NCBI RefSeq assembly: GCF_030646615.1
Contig: NZ_JAUSLG010000025.1
Span: 1 to 57,889 of the forward strand
Direction: 5' to 3'
DNA from: Phenylobacterium sp.
Lineage (GTDB): Bacteria; Pseudomonadota; Alphaproteobacteria; Caulobacterales; Caulobacteraceae
Length of the DNA: 57,889 nucleotides
Below, one piece after another: positions 20,469-30,687 of this stretch. The first letter of the stretch is position 1. Every line of letters starts with the position of its first letter. The translations under genes were made by a program, and so were the position numbers. The notes beneath the pieces were generated by a model. It searched no databases. It was not told where the DNA came from and worked only from the letters and a program-made list of their open reading frames with translations.

Positions 20469-21068
20469 ATGCCCCGCATCCTCTCCGAGTCCGACGTCGC
20501 CGACTTCCGTGACCGGCTGTGCGACGTGGCCGAGCAGCTGTTCGCCGAAAAGGGGCCAGAGGCGGTGACCATGCGCCAGCTGGCCTCGGCGCTGGGGGTC
20601 AGCCCCATGACTCCCTATCGCTATTTCAAGGACAAGGACGACATCCTGGCCGCCGTGCGCACGGCTGGCTTCGACCGGTTCGCCGAGGCCCTGGAGGCGG
20701 CCTACGCCCAGCCCGGCGACGCCCGGGCCAAGGGGGCGGCGGTGGGCGAGGCCTATGTGACCTTCGCCTTCGAACATCCCCAGACCTACAAGCTGATGTT
20801 CGACATGTATCAGCCCAATGAGGTCGACTATCCGGAACTGGCCCGCGCGGCCGGCCGGGCCCGCCAGACCATGAGCCAGTATGTGCGCAGCCTGGTGGAG
20901 ACCGGCCATCTGGCGGGTGACGCCGTGCGGATCGGCGAGATGTTCTGGGCCTCGACCCATGGCTGCATCGTGCTGGAGATGGTGGGCAAGCTGCCGCCGG
21001 GCGGCGCGCGCAAGCTGATCGCCGAACTGATCCCGGCCATCTCGCGGGGCCTGCGCCCTGCCGCCTGA
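20469..21068 (+). CDS. TetR/AcrR family transcriptional regulator
   Basis: A 199-residue repressor. The N-terminal TetR helix-turn-helix spans about residues 10-57 (AEQLFAEKGPEAVTMRQLASALGVSPMTPYRYFKDKDDIL). The C-terminal domain resembles the WHG-type ligand domain (TFAFEHPQTYKLMFDMYQP, and WASTHGCIVLEM). It lies between the flavin oxidoreductase pair and the epoxide hydrolase pair on the same strand, with a candidate operator just upstream, and may control either. The ligand is unknown, probably a hydrophobic xenobiotic or acyl compound given its neighbours. Confidence 0.88.
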   Translation: MPRILSESDVADFRDRLCDVAEQLFAEKGPEAVTMRQLASALGVSPMTPYRYFKDKDDILAAVRTAGFDRFAEALEAAYAQPGDARAKGAAVGEAYVTFAFEHPQTYKLMFDMYQPNEVDYPELARAAGRARQTMSQYVRSLVETGHLAGDAVRIGEMFWASTHGCIVLEMVGKLPPGGARKLIAELIPAISRGLRPAA

Positions 21069-21135
21069 TCGGCCTTGACGCGCCCCGGGTCAAGCCAGGC
21101 ACCTTCGGGCAAACAGAAGCTGGAGGGAGCGCGCC

Positions 21136-22287
21136 ATGAGCCAGGTGAAACCGTTCGAGGTTCGGTGGGATGAGGGCGAGGTCGCCGCCGTGCTGGACAA
21201 GGTCTCCGCCTATGCGTGGCCGCCGATCCCGCAGGTCCCCGACGGCTGGGCCTATGGCTGCGACGGCGCCTGGCTGAAGGGCCTCTGCGACCACTGGACG
21301 AGCGCCTATGACTGGCGCGCCGCCGTGGCCGAGCTCAACCGCTTCCCGCAGTTCACCGCCCGGGTCGAGGATTTCGACCTGCATTTCGTCCATGTGGTGG
21401 GCGAGGCTAAGGGTCAGCGCCCGCTGCTGATGTCCCACGGCTGGCCAGGCTCGCACTACGAGTTCTGGGGTGTGATCGAGAAGCTGGCCTTCCCCTCGCG
21501 GTTCGGCGGCGATCCGGCTGACGCCTTCGACCTGGTCATTCCCTCCCTGCCCGGCTTCGGATTCTCGTCCAAGCCCTCGCGCCCCATAGGCCAGCGCAGC
21601 ACGGCGCGGCTGTTCAACACCCTGATGACGCAGGTGCTCGGCTATCAGACCTATCTGGCCCAGGGGGGCGACTGGGGGTCCATGATCACCTCGTGGCTGG
21701 GGCTCGATCACGCCGCCCACGCCCGCGCCATCCACCTGAACATGATGGCCTTCCGCGCGCCCGGCGGCCCCCAGACGCCGGAAGAGACCGCCTGGATGAC
21801 CCGGCAGGCCGGCATGATGGACGTCATGGGCGCCTATTTCCGCCTGCAGGCCTCCAAGCCCCAGTCCCTGGCCTGGCTGGGCGCCTCGAACCCGGTGGGC
21901 CAGGCCGCCTGGATCGCCGAGCGGTTCCACGACTGGTCGGACCTGCGGAGCAAGGCCTTCGACGCGGTCTATTCCAAGGACCAGTTGCTCACCAACATCA
22001 TGCTCTATGTGATGACCGACAGCTTTACGACCGGAGCCTGGTACTATCGCGGCATGCTGGAGGAAGGCGGGATCGCCCTGCAGCCGGGCCAGCGGTGCGA
22101 GACGCCGACCGCCTTCGCCAACTTCCCCGGCGAAGCCCTCTACCCCGCTCCGCCCCGGTCCTTCGCCGACCGCGGCTACAATATCGTCCGCTGGACCGAC
22201 ATGCCGAGCGGTGGCCATTTCGCCGCCATGGAGGAGCCCGATCTCTTCGTGGACGATGTGAGGGCCTGGGCTAGAACGGCGGGATGA
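21136..22287 (+). CDS. Epoxide hydrolase (alpha/beta hydrolase with EH N-terminal domain)
   Basis: A 383-residue soluble epoxide hydrolase. The N-terminal EHN region (about 5-90) covers the fold. The oxyanion motif HGWPGS is at 101-106, the nucleophile Asp179 lies in GGDWGS, and the catalytic His361 in SGGHFAAMEEP. The enzyme opens epoxides to diols, suited to detoxification or growth on aromatic or terpenoid compounds. It has a ribosome-binding site GGAGGGAG before the ATG. The threonine aldolase gene begins inside its stop codon (ATGA). Confidence 0.92.
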   Translation: MSQVKPFEVRWDEGEVAAVLDKVSAYAWPPIPQVPDGWAYGCDGAWLKGLCDHWTSAYDWRAAVAELNRFPQFTARVEDFDLHFVHVVGEAKGQRPLLMSHGWPGSHYEFWGVIEKLAFPSRFGGDPADAFDLVIPSLPGFGFSSKPSRPIGQRSTARLFNTLMTQVLGYQTYLAQGGDWGSMITSWLGLDHAAHARAIHLNMMAFRAPGGPQTPEETAWMTRQAGMMDVMGAYFRLQASKPQSLAWLGASNPVGQAAWIAERFHDWSDLRSKAFDAVYSKDQLLTNIMLYVMTDSFTTGAWYYRGMLEEGGIALQPGQRCETPTAFANFPGEALYPAPPRSFADRGYNIVRWTDMPSGGHFAAMEEPDLFVDDVRAWARTAG

Positions 22288-23297
22288 ACCCCCGCTACGA
22301 CTTCGCCTCCGACAACACCGCCCCGGCCGCGCCGGAGGCCATGGCCGCCCTGACGGCCGCCAATTCCGGCTTCGCCGCCAGCTATGGGGCGGACGGGACC
22401 ACCGCCCGGGCCGCCGATCTGATCCGGGAGATGCTGGACGCCGACGCCGAGGTCCGCTTCGTCACCTCGGGCACGGCGGCCAATTCCATCTGCCTGGCGG
22501 CGCTGGCCCGGCCCTTCGAAGGCGTCCTGGCCCATCGGAACTCCCACGTGGCCACCGACGAGACCGGCGCGCCGGGCTTCTTCGGCCACGGCCTGGCGAT
22601 CCAGGGGCTGGACGGCGCCTCGGGCCGCATCGACCCGCAAGCCCTGCACGCCGCCCTCGCTCGCCCCGAGAGCGCCCACGCCCAGCCGCCAGCGGCCCTG
22701 TCCCTGACCCAAGCCACGGAATACGGCACGGTCTATTCGGTGGAGACCCTGTCAGCGTTGGCCGGGCCGGCGCGCGAGCGCGGCCTTGGCGTGCATCTGG
22801 ACGGCGCCCGTCTCGCCAACGCCGCAGCCGCCGGCTTCGACCTCAAGGCGATTGCGGGCCTCGGCGTCGATTTGCTGGTGATCGGCGGGACCAAGGCGGG
22901 CATGACGCCGGCCGAGGCCATCGTCATCTTCCGCAAGGACCTCGTCCCCCGCTTCGACGCGCGCCTGAAGCAGTCGGGGCAGTTGCCGTCCAAGGGCCGC
23001 TTCTACGCCGCCCCCTTCGTCGGCATGCTGGAGAGCGGCGCCTTCATAAGCCGCGCCGCCCACGCCAACGCCATGGCCGCCCGCCTGGCCGAGCTCATGC
23101 CCCTGCCCCTGCGCCATCCCGTGGAGGCCAACGCCGTCTTCGTGGAGATGGATGAGCCAACCCTGAAGCGTCTGCAGGCCAGAGGCTGGTTCGTCTATCG
23201 CTTCATCGACGGTTCCGTGCGGTTCATGTGTTCCTGGGCCACGACGATCGAGGCCATCGAGACGCTGATCGCAGCGCTCACGGACGTTCTGCCCTAA
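22284..23297 (+). CDS. ltaE: Low-specificity L-threonine aldolase family (beta-eliminating lyase)
   Basis: A 337-residue PLP enzyme of fold type I. It cleaves threonine or allo-threonine to glycine and acetaldehyde. The N-terminal DFASDNTAPAAPEAM, the cofactor-binding TSGTAAN and the internal aldimine lysine Lys204 in IGGTKAGM are present. HLDGARLANA supplies the aspartate that pairs with the PLP nitrogen. The ATG overlaps the stop of the epoxide hydrolase gene. Its last four bases overlap the end of the convergent regulator gene. Confidence 0.88.
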   Translation: MNPRYDFASDNTAPAAPEAMAALTAANSGFAASYGADGTTARAADLIREMLDADAEVRFVTSGTAANSICLAALARPFEGVLAHRNSHVATDETGAPGFFGHGLAIQGLDGASGRIDPQALHAALARPESAHAQPPAALSLTQATEYGTVYSVETLSALAGPARERGLGVHLDGARLANAAAAGFDLKAIAGLGVDLLVIGGTKAGMTPAEAIVIFRKDLVPRFDARLKQSGQLPSKGRFYAAPFVGMLESGAFISRAAHANAMAARLAELMPLPLRHPVEANAVFVEMDEPTLKRLQARGWFVYRFIDGSVRFMCSWATTIEAIETLIAALTDVLP

Positions 23298-24979
23298 CCG
23301 ACCTCGTCGGCCGCCAGCCAGGCCAGGATGTCGGGCCAGTGCTTGTGGGCCAGATAGTGTCCCACGCCTTGGACCACGCGGACCTCAGCGCAGGGGCGGC
23401 CCAGCCAGGCCAGCATGCGCTCGGGCGAGCCCCCGGGGTCGTCGGCGCCATACCAGACGCTGACCGACGCACTCAGCCGCGGCAGGTCGAGGCGGGGCGT
23501 GTTGGCGCAGAGCACCAGCTCGCGAGCCGCCCCCTTGGAGCCGCGGCTCAAGGCCTCGCTCATATAGTCGTAGATGTAGGTCGTCACGTCGGGGTGGCTG
23601 CGCAGATAGGCGCCGTCGCTGGGCGCCGAGGCGGCCGTGCGCACCATGGTCTCCACCTGCCTGAGCGAGAGCCTGCGGCGCAGCAGGGCGTAGAGCGGTC
23701 CGACCGCCCAGGCCGACCGCGCCATGCGCCGGCGCAACAGAATGATGGGATGGCTTCGGTCGCCCTCGGTTTCCGGCTCGGCGCCGGTGGGCCGAGCCGA
23801 GGCCAGCAGAAGACGCCCGGCCCGCGGCCCCAGGGCGTTGGCATAGGCCAGGGCGAAGGCCGCCCCGTTCATGAAGGCCGCGATCCGCACCCGGTCCAGA
23901 CCGAGGGCGTCGGTGAGACCGACGAGATCCTCGGCGATGGCGGCGAAGCTGGGCTCCTGGCGGGGATCGGAGCGGCCAGTGCCCGGGCGCTCGGCGCAAA
24001 TGATATACAGGCCAAGGTCGCGGGCGAGCTGGTCGGTCCCCCGGGGCAGCAGGCTCGACCCCAGGCCCTGGTGAACCATCATGCAGGCGCGGCCGGCGGA
24101 ATCCCCATAGGCGCGATAGGCCAGGGCGCGGCCATCGGGCAGGCGGTGGGTCAGCACCGGCGGCGCCGAGGCCAGGGCGCCAGCCTCGGTGGCCGCGACG
24201 GTGGCGGGCGCGGCCGACTGCAGAGATGAGGACAGGGCGCTGAGCTGGGCCAGCGCCCGAACCAGCTCGCTCTGGCGGTTGAGGCCCATCTTCTCGAACA
24301 CCGCCCGCAGCTGGTTGCGTACGGTGTTGAGGGAGACGTTCAGGTCCTCGGCCGATTCCTTCAGAGTCAGGCCGTCCTTGAGCCGCGCCGCCAGCCGGGT
24401 CTCGGCCGGCGTCAGGCCGAAACTCTCCCGGATGGTGCGCCAGAGGTGGTCGGTGGTCTCCACGGCCGGGAAGATCAGGGCCGCCGAGGCGCGATCGGCG
24501 CCGGGAATGTCGATGATCATCTGCGCCGGCGTCGCCGACAGGGGCGCCATATAGGCGAAGTGCGGGTCGTCGTCCTCGGCCTGGACGAACTTGACGATCA
24601 CCTGGCTGGCGCGGGAGTCGGCCAGCCGCGCCCGGGCGTGGGCCAAGGCCTCGTGGTTGGACGGGTTGAAGAAGCGCAGCCCCCGGCTTTCGACCACCCC
24701 CAGACGGTCGCGGAACACCGCCTCGCCCGCACTGTTCCAGCCGACGACGCCGCCGGCCGGCGACAACAGGATCACCCCAAGGTCCGGCTTGCCCCCCGAT
24801 GGGGCGTCGTCCTCCAGGCCACGGAGATTGGCCAGGGCCGCATCGGCCTCGGGGCCAGCCTGGGGGGCGGCGCCCACGGCGGCGATGATCTCCTCCCATC
24901 GCTCCGGCCGCGCAGCGACGGCGTAGATGGTCTCGATCAGCTGAGCGGCGTCAGCTTTCGGCGCGACGGAAGGGGACAA
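23294..24979 (-). CDS. LuxR-type regulator fused to a catalytically altered alpha/beta hydrolase
   Basis: A 561-residue fusion. Residues 60-160 look like a PAS-type sensory region. A LuxR/GerE helix-turn-helix occupies about 185-240 (GLTPAETRLAARLKDGLTLKESAEDLNVSLNTVRNQL). From about 273 to the end is an alpha/beta hydrolase. The nucleophile elbow, normally G-x-S-x-G, reads A-F-M-N-G with Met370 where serine should be. An aspartate pair (513-514) and His541 remain. So the domain probably binds rather than hydrolyses a ligand. HTH in the middle with a C-terminal hydrolase is an unusual order for a one-component regulator. The start is a TTG; no better start was seen. Confidence 0.82.
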   Translation of the reverse strand: MSPSVAPKADAAQLIETIYAVAARPERWEEIIAAVGAAPQAGPEADAALANLRGLEDDAPSGGKPDLGVILLSPAGGVVGWNSAGEAVFRDRLGVVESRGLRFFNPSNHEALAHARARLADSRASQVIVKFVQAEDDDPHFAYMAPLSATPAQMIIDIPGADRASAALIFPAVETTDHLWRTIRESFGLTPAETRLAARLKDGLTLKESAEDLNVSLNTVRNQLRAVFEKMGLNRQSELVRALAQLSALSSSLQSAAPATVAATEAGALASAPPVLTHRLPDGRALAYRAYGDSAGRACMMVHQGLGSSLLPRGTDQLARDLGLYIICAERPGTGRSDPRQEPSFAAIAEDLVGLTDALGLDRVRIAAFMNGAAFALAYANALGPRAGRLLLASARPTGAEPETEGDRSHPIILLRRRMARSAWAVGPLYALLRRRLSLRQVETMVRTAASAPSDGAYLRSHPDVTTYIYDYMSEALSRGSKGAARELVLCANTPRLDLPRLSASVSVWYGADDPGGSPERMLAWLGRPCAEVRVVQGVGHYLAHKHWPDILAWLAADEVG

Positions 24980-25061
24980 GGGCGATCATACTATGGCTGG
25001 GGCCGCCCAGATTACACGGGTCGGCATCTTGACCAAGCTTGCTGATGATCGCCCCCAAAAG

Positions 25062-26087
<1,026 letters not shown>

Positions 26088-26172
26088 TCAAGCCGCTGAA
26101 CGCCGTTCAGGCAAGCCGCGCTGTGCAAGCCTTCGAAATCGGCCCGCGGAAGGGCCTGGGTCGGCCCGCCCG

Positions 26173-27132
26173 TCAGAGGCCGGAGCGGCCGATGGCGTAG
26201 AACCGCTCGGCGCGGGCGGCCCGCAGCTGGTCGGGGGACAGGCCTTGCAGGGCGTCCAGCTCCTCCTCCAGCACGTCGCCCAGGATCTGCAGCATGGCCG
26301 CAGGGTCGGAATGGGCGCCGCCGGGGGGCTCGGGCACGATGCGGTCGACGATCTTGCGCTTCAGCAGGTCATGGGCGGTGATCTTCATCGCCTTGGCCGC
26401 TTCTTCGGCGGTGCGCGAGCCGCGCCAGAGGATGGAGTTGGCCCCCTCCGGCGAGATCACCGAATAGACGGCGTGCTCCAGGATCAGCACCCGGTTGCCC
26501 GCCGCAATGGCGATGGCCCCGCCGGACATGCCTTCGCCGGTGATGAGGCAGACCATGGGCACGCTGAGGGTCAGACACCGCTGCGTCGACCGCGCGATCG
26601 CCTCGGCCACGCCGCGCTCCTCACTGCCCACGCCAGGATAGGCGCCCGCCGAATCGATGATGCTGATGACCGGCATGTTGAAGTTCTCGGCCATGTCCAT
26701 CAGACGGATGGCCTTGCGATAGCCTTCGGGGCGCGCGGAGCCGAAATTGTGCTTCACGCGGCTGGCGGTGTCGTGGCCCTTTTCGTGGCCCATGATCACC
26801 ACCGGCCGGCCGCGGAACCGGCCGACGCCCCCCAGCAGGGCCTGGTCGTCGGCATACTTGCGGTCGCCGCGCAGCTCGACGAAGGCCTCGATCAGGCCTT
26901 CGGCATAGTTGACGAAGTGCGGTCGCTCGGGGTGACGAGCCACCTGCATCTTCTGCCAGGGATCGAGATTGGCGTAGGCCTTAACGCGAAACTCCGCCGC
27001 CCGCGCCCGCAGGGCGGCGATCTCGGCGTCCATGGCGCCGCCTTCCGCCGTCTCGGAGAGGCGCTGGAGTTCCTCGATCTTGGCTTCGAGCTCGGCGATG
27101 GGGCGCTCAAACTCGAGATAATGGGCTGCCAT
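26173..27132 (-). CDS. accA: Acetyl-CoA carboxylase carboxyltransferase subunit alpha
   Basis: A 319-residue subunit, the usual AccA length. With AccD it moves the carboxyl group from biotin to acetyl-CoA to give malonyl-CoA, the first step of fatty acid synthesis. Diagnostic segments are the N-terminal LEFERPIAELEAKIEELQ, GHEKGHDTASRVKHNFGSARPEGYRKA, and the oxyanion-forming region IIDSAGAYPGVGSEERG and GEGMSGGAIAI. AccA and xerD being neighbours is common in this order; here an mscS gene lies between. Confidence 0.97.
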   Translation of the reverse strand: MAAHYLEFERPIAELEAKIEELQRLSETAEGGAMDAEIAALRARAAEFRVKAYANLDPWQKMQVARHPERPHFVNYAEGLIEAFVELRGDRKYADDQALLGGVGRFRGRPVVIMGHEKGHDTASRVKHNFGSARPEGYRKAIRLMDMAENFNMPVISIIDSAGAYPGVGSEERGVAEAIARSTQRCLTLSVPMVCLITGEGMSGGAIAIAAGNRVLILEHAVYSVISPEGANSILWRGSRTAEEAAKAMKITAHDLLKRKIVDRIVPEPPGGAHSDPAAMLQILGDVLEEELDALQGLSPDQLRAARAERFYAIGRSGL

Positions 27133-27249
27133 CGAGGTGTCTTGTCCTTGGCTGTGCGCGAAGCGCGGGAAGTTAGGCGGGAACCCGCACGGTCACAAGG
27201 GCGCCCTCGTCCCAGGGGAAATGGGGGTCGTGGCCAAGCGTTCCTTTTG

Positions 27250-28296
27250 TCAGGGCGGACCCGCCACATCCGGCGACGCGGTTTCTGGTCCCGCCTCCGG
27301 GTCGGGCTCGGGATCAGGCTCGGGCAACGGCCGCGAGACATCCTCGGCGGCGTCATTGACCGAGGCCGGCGGGGGCTCGACCGGCGCCGCAGCGTGCGGC
27401 ATCTTCAGGCCCAGGGATTCCAAGGCGCCCTCGCCCTCGTGGCCGAAGAAGCTACGGATGCGCAGGTCCTGCTGCGGATAGGGGATTTCGATATTGGCCG
27501 CCCGCAGGGCGTCGTCGATGGCCCAGGTATAGGCCGCCAGCATGCCGTTCGGCCGCTTGGCCGCATTGAGATCGGGCCAGACCAGCAGCTCAAAGTTCAG
27601 CGCCGAATCGCCGAAGCCCACCAGCCAGACCTGCGACTTGTGCACGTCGCTCTCAGGCAGGGTGAAGGGCAGGGCCCGGGCGGCGGCCAGGACGGCGTCG
27701 CGCACCTTGTCCTTGTCCGCCCCATAGGCCACCGAGAAGGGGATGTGAATCCTGCGGGTCGCCCCGTGCAGGGTCCAGTTCACCAGGGTCCCCTCGATCA
27801 GATGCGAGTTGGGGACAATGATGTCGATATTGTCGTTGTTGCGGAGCCTTGTCGCCCGAGGTCCGATCTCCTGAACCTGTCCGCGCTGGCCGCTCTCCAG
27901 CTCCACATAGTCGCCGATATTCACGACCCGGTCGAAGATCAGCACCAGACCGGAGACGAACTCCTTCACCACCCCTTGCAGGCCAAGACCCACCCCCACG
28001 CCGACGGCGCCGGCGAAGATCGCCAGGGACGAAAAGTCGAGGCCGACGGTGGAAAGCCCCGCCACCAGGCCGATGATGACCACCCCATAGGTGACCAGCT
28101 TCTCGACGATATAGAGGGCCGCGCCGCCGTAGCGGGCTCGGGCGCGAAGCCGCCGGAGACCCTGGGCGGCGGCCCAGGCCACGCCGAAGGCCACGACCAC
28201 CACCAGGGCGCCGGCGATGATGCCGCCCAGGGTCACCGGGGTGCGGCCGATGGTGAAGAGGATGAACTCTTCAAGGCCTGCGAGGTCGTCCTGCAT
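27250..28296 (-). CDS. Mechanosensitive ion channel, MscS family
   Basis: A 348-residue inner-membrane channel that releases solutes on hypo-osmotic shock. Three membrane segments are visible (about 22-45, 62-82, 88-115). The last is the glycine/alanine-rich pore helix (AIFAGAVGVGVGLGLQGVVKEFVSG), followed by the beta domain (IGDYVELESGQRGQVQEIGPRATRLRN, VPNSHL). The C-terminal 60 residues are a disordered Pro/Glu/Asp tail with PEPDPEPDPE repeats. Its ATG follows the xerD stop directly (TGAATG), so it is co-translated with xerD. Confidence 0.9.
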   Translation of the reverse strand: MQDDLAGLEEFILFTIGRTPVTLGGIIAGALVVVVAFGVAWAAAQGLRRLRARARYGGAALYIVEKLVTYGVVIIGLVAGLSTVGLDFSSLAIFAGAVGVGVGLGLQGVVKEFVSGLVLIFDRVVNIGDYVELESGQRGQVQEIGPRATRLRNNDNIDIIVPNSHLIEGTLVNWTLHGATRRIHIPFSVAYGADKDKVRDAVLAAARALPFTLPESDVHKSQVWLVGFGDSALNFELLVWPDLNAAKRPNGMLAAYTWAIDDALRAANIEIPYPQQDLRIRSFFGHEGEGALESLGLKMPHAAAPVEPPPASVNDAAEDVSRPLPEPDPEPDPEAGPETASPDVAGPP

Positions 28297-29217
28297 TCAG
28301 CGCTTACGCCCCAGTGGATGTTTCGTTTCCACCACCTCGCGCAGATGGTCGCTGGCGAGGTGGGTGTAGATCTGAGTGGTGGCGCTGTCGGCGTGGCCCA
28401 GCAGGGTCTGGACGACCCGCAGGTCGGCGCCGCCCTCCAGCAGGTGGGTGGCGAAGGCGTGGCGCAGGACGTGGGGGCTGACCCGCGCCGGATCGACGCC
28501 GGCCTCCCGGGCGGCCTCGTCCAGCAGCTGCGCCAGCCGCCGCGGCGTCAGCCGCCCCCCCTGGCCGCGGGAGGGAAACAGCCAGGGATTGGCGGCGTCG
28601 CCCTTGGGCAGGAAGGTTTTGCGGACCTCGAGATAGGCCTTCACCGCCGTGCGCGCGGCGTCATTCAAGGGGGCGAGCCGCTCCTTCCCGCCCTTGCCCT
28701 TGACGATCAGATAGGCCGGGTCGCGGGCCAGAACCGCCAGGGGCAGGGCCGTCAGCTCCGACACCCGGAGGCCCGAGGCGTAGAGCAGCTCCACCATGCA
28801 GGCCAGGCGCAGGCCCTGGGCGCCGTCCCTGGCCGCGGCGGCGGCGATCAGGGCGTCCACCTCGGCCCGGCTGAGCACCCTGGGCAGCGGGCGGCCCTTG
28901 CGCGGCGCGTCCACCCGGCGGGACGGGTCGTCGGCCCGCCAGCCCTCCCCCAAGACGAAACGATAGAACTGCCGCACGCTGGCCCGGCGACGCGCGGCCG
29001 TCGCCGGGGCCAGGCCCCGGGCGCCGAGCTCGGCGAAATAGGCCTCGATGTCCTCGGCCGCCGCCTCGGCGAGGCTGGTCCCCTGCCCCGCCAGAAAGCC
29101 CTGGGCGTCGCTCAGGTCCTTGCCATAGGCCGTCAGGGTGTTGCGCGCCGCCGCCCGCTCCACGGCCATCATCTCAAGGAAAGCCTCGACCCAGCCCTCG
29201 GCGGTTTGTGCGCTCAT
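28297..29217 (-). CDS. xerD: Tyrosine recombinase XerD
   Basis: A 306-residue site-specific recombinase. With XerC it resolves chromosome dimers at dif. The catalytic set is complete: Arg151 (ASGLRVSEL), Lys175 (VKGKGGKER), His249 and Arg252 (HVLRHAFATHLL), His275 (LLGHAD) and nucleophile Tyr284 (TQIYTHL). The N-terminal SAM-like core-binding domain is intact. The start at 29217 overlaps the stop of the secreted helical protein gene by four bases (ATGA); longer frames upstream are not homologous. It lies beside aroK and accA and is a housekeeping recombinase, not a mobile-element integrase. Confidence 0.94.
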   Translation of the reverse strand: MSAQTAEGWVEAFLEMMAVERAAARNTLTAYGKDLSDAQGFLAGQGTSLAEAAAEDIEAYFAELGARGLAPATAARRRASVRQFYRFVLGEGWRADDPSRRVDAPRKGRPLPRVLSRAEVDALIAAAAARDGAQGLRLACMVELLYASGLRVSELTALPLAVLARDPAYLIVKGKGGKERLAPLNDAARTAVKAYLEVRKTFLPKGDAANPWLFPSRGQGGRLTPRRLAQLLDEAAREAGVDPARVSPHVLRHAFATHLLEGGADLRVVQTLLGHADSATTQIYTHLASDHLREVVETKHPLGRKR

Positions 29218-30572
29218 CGCAGGGCCAGCAGGCCTTCCACCGCAAAGGCCCGCGCATGGTCGGCCAGGCCTGCGGCGCTGAGGGCGGCGATGATGCGCGC
29301 CCGGTCGGCGGGGGCAGGTCCGGTCGCGCCGGCCTCGGCGCTGGTCCACAGGGCCAGCAGGGCGGTCTCGCCCTGAAGGGCGCTGCGGGCCGCCTGCTCC
29401 ATGGCGAAGATCCGGGCCGGGGGCGCCTTGGGCGCGGCGATGGCGAAGGCCGCGAATTCCCCGCGGGCCTGGGGATCGAACGGCGTGCCCAGGGCGCTCA
29501 GCAGCAGGGCCGCATCCTGGGCGCGACGGCGATCGCGGGCCTCGCCGATCCCGCCCCGCTCCACCAGCCGGTCCAGGGTCGGCCGGTCATGACGGCCGGC
29601 CGCCGCGGCGATCAGGGCGTCCAACAGGGCGAGATCGAGCACCTCGGCCTGGGGGATCTCGTCCTGGATCAGGGTGGCCCGCACATTTTCGGCGAGCGCC
29701 AGATCGCCCTGGGCCAGGACGGCGACGGCGGCGGCCACCGGCCCCTCGGTGGCGATCACCGGCCAGCGGGCGGTCTGCGGCGGAGCCTCGCCGGCCAGGG
29801 CCGCGGCGATGGGGGCGGCGATGGGGGCGGCGGGCTCGGCCTCCGAGAGATCGAGGCCCAGATTGCGCGACAGGGCATAGTCCAGGCTGTTGCGCAGGGA
29901 CGGCGCGCCGGGATCGCCGGAGCCCGCCAGCCGAGCCCCCAGAAGGCGGCCAAACACCGCGTCGCGCTCGACGTTCTGGGCCAGGTCCAGGGTCAGCTGG
30001 GCGGCAGGCGCGCCGGCCAGGGCCTGGCAATAGGCCCGCAGCCGCAGCCAGTAGATCTGGTCGCGATCGACGCTGAGGGCCTGGGCGGCCTCACAGGCGG
30101 CCGCATCGTCGCCGGCCAGAAGGGCCGCATCGGCGGCCGCCCGCGACAGCCCCTCGTGACGCTCGACGCCGCCCGAACGCGCCAGAATGCTGCGGGCGGC
30201 GGCGATCTCGCCCAGCACGATCAGCGTGCGGGCCCGGGCCGCAGCCATGCCCAGCTCCTCGCCGGCGCCCCGCGGTCCTCGCGCGCCTGTCGCCAGGACC
30301 GCCCGGGCCAGGGCCGAGGCCGCCGGGCTCAGAGGTCGCTCGGCCAGCAGGGGGATCACCGTCCTGGCGGTGGCGGCCGAAGCGTCCTGCCAGAGGTCGG
30401 GGCCAAGCCCCGTGTCGCGCCCGGCGGCCGAGAACAGGTCCGGCGCCTGCAGGGTGGTGACTGTCACCGTCTCACCCGAAACCTCCGCGGGCGTCTGGGC
30501 CAAGGCTGCAGACGGAAGGACCAGGGCGCAGGCGGTCAGGGCGGCGAGAATCCGGGGGCGGGCGATGTGCAT
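29214..30572 (-). CDS. Secreted alpha-helical (alpha-solenoid) protein of unknown function
   Basis: A 452-residue protein with a signal peptide (about residues 1-25, ending ALA|Q). The rest is very alanine-rich and predicted almost wholly helical, with short helix pairs such as LLAGDDAAACEAAQAL that suggest a TPR-like or Sel1-like solenoid, but no standard repeat is clear. A small direct repeat encodes AAPIAAPIAA near residue 245. It is the first gene of the xerD-mscS transcript and overlaps xerD. I do not recognise it; a periplasmic scaffold is possible. Confidence 0.65.
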   Translation of the reverse strand: MHIARPRILAALTACALVLPSAALAQTPAEVSGETVTVTTLQAPDLFSAAGRDTGLGPDLWQDASAATARTVIPLLAERPLSPAASALARAVLATGARGPRGAGEELGMAAARARTLIVLGEIAAARSILARSGGVERHEGLSRAAADAALLAGDDAAACEAAQALSVDRDQIYWLRLRAYCQALAGAPAAQLTLDLAQNVERDAVFGRLLGARLAGSGDPGAPSLRNSLDYALSRNLGLDLSEAEPAAPIAAPIAAALAGEAPPQTARWPVIATEGPVAAAVAVLAQGDLALAENVRATLIQDEIPQAEVLDLALLDALIAAAAGRHDRPTLDRLVERGGIGEARDRRRAQDAALLLSALGTPFDPQARGEFAAFAIAAPKAPPARIFAMEQAARSALQGETALLALWTSAEAGATGPAPADRARIIAALSAAGLADHARAFAVEGLLALR

Positions 30573-30687
30573 GGGACCACCTTAGGCCAGCCACAGCGGG
30601 CGTCATGCCCCTTGCGGAGAATTTCGGATGACAGCCCCGGCGTAAACCGAGCTTCACTGGTTTCGAGGATCACCAGGAGAGCCGCCG

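Noticed and set aside
28297..29217. XerD as evidence of an integrated element
   Set aside because: It has the housekeeping XerD form and sits among core genes; no att-like repeats, transposase or phage genes are nearby.
26245..29376. Long plus-strand open frame over accA, mscS and xerD
   Set aside because: Composition-driven shadow of three well supported minus-strand genes.
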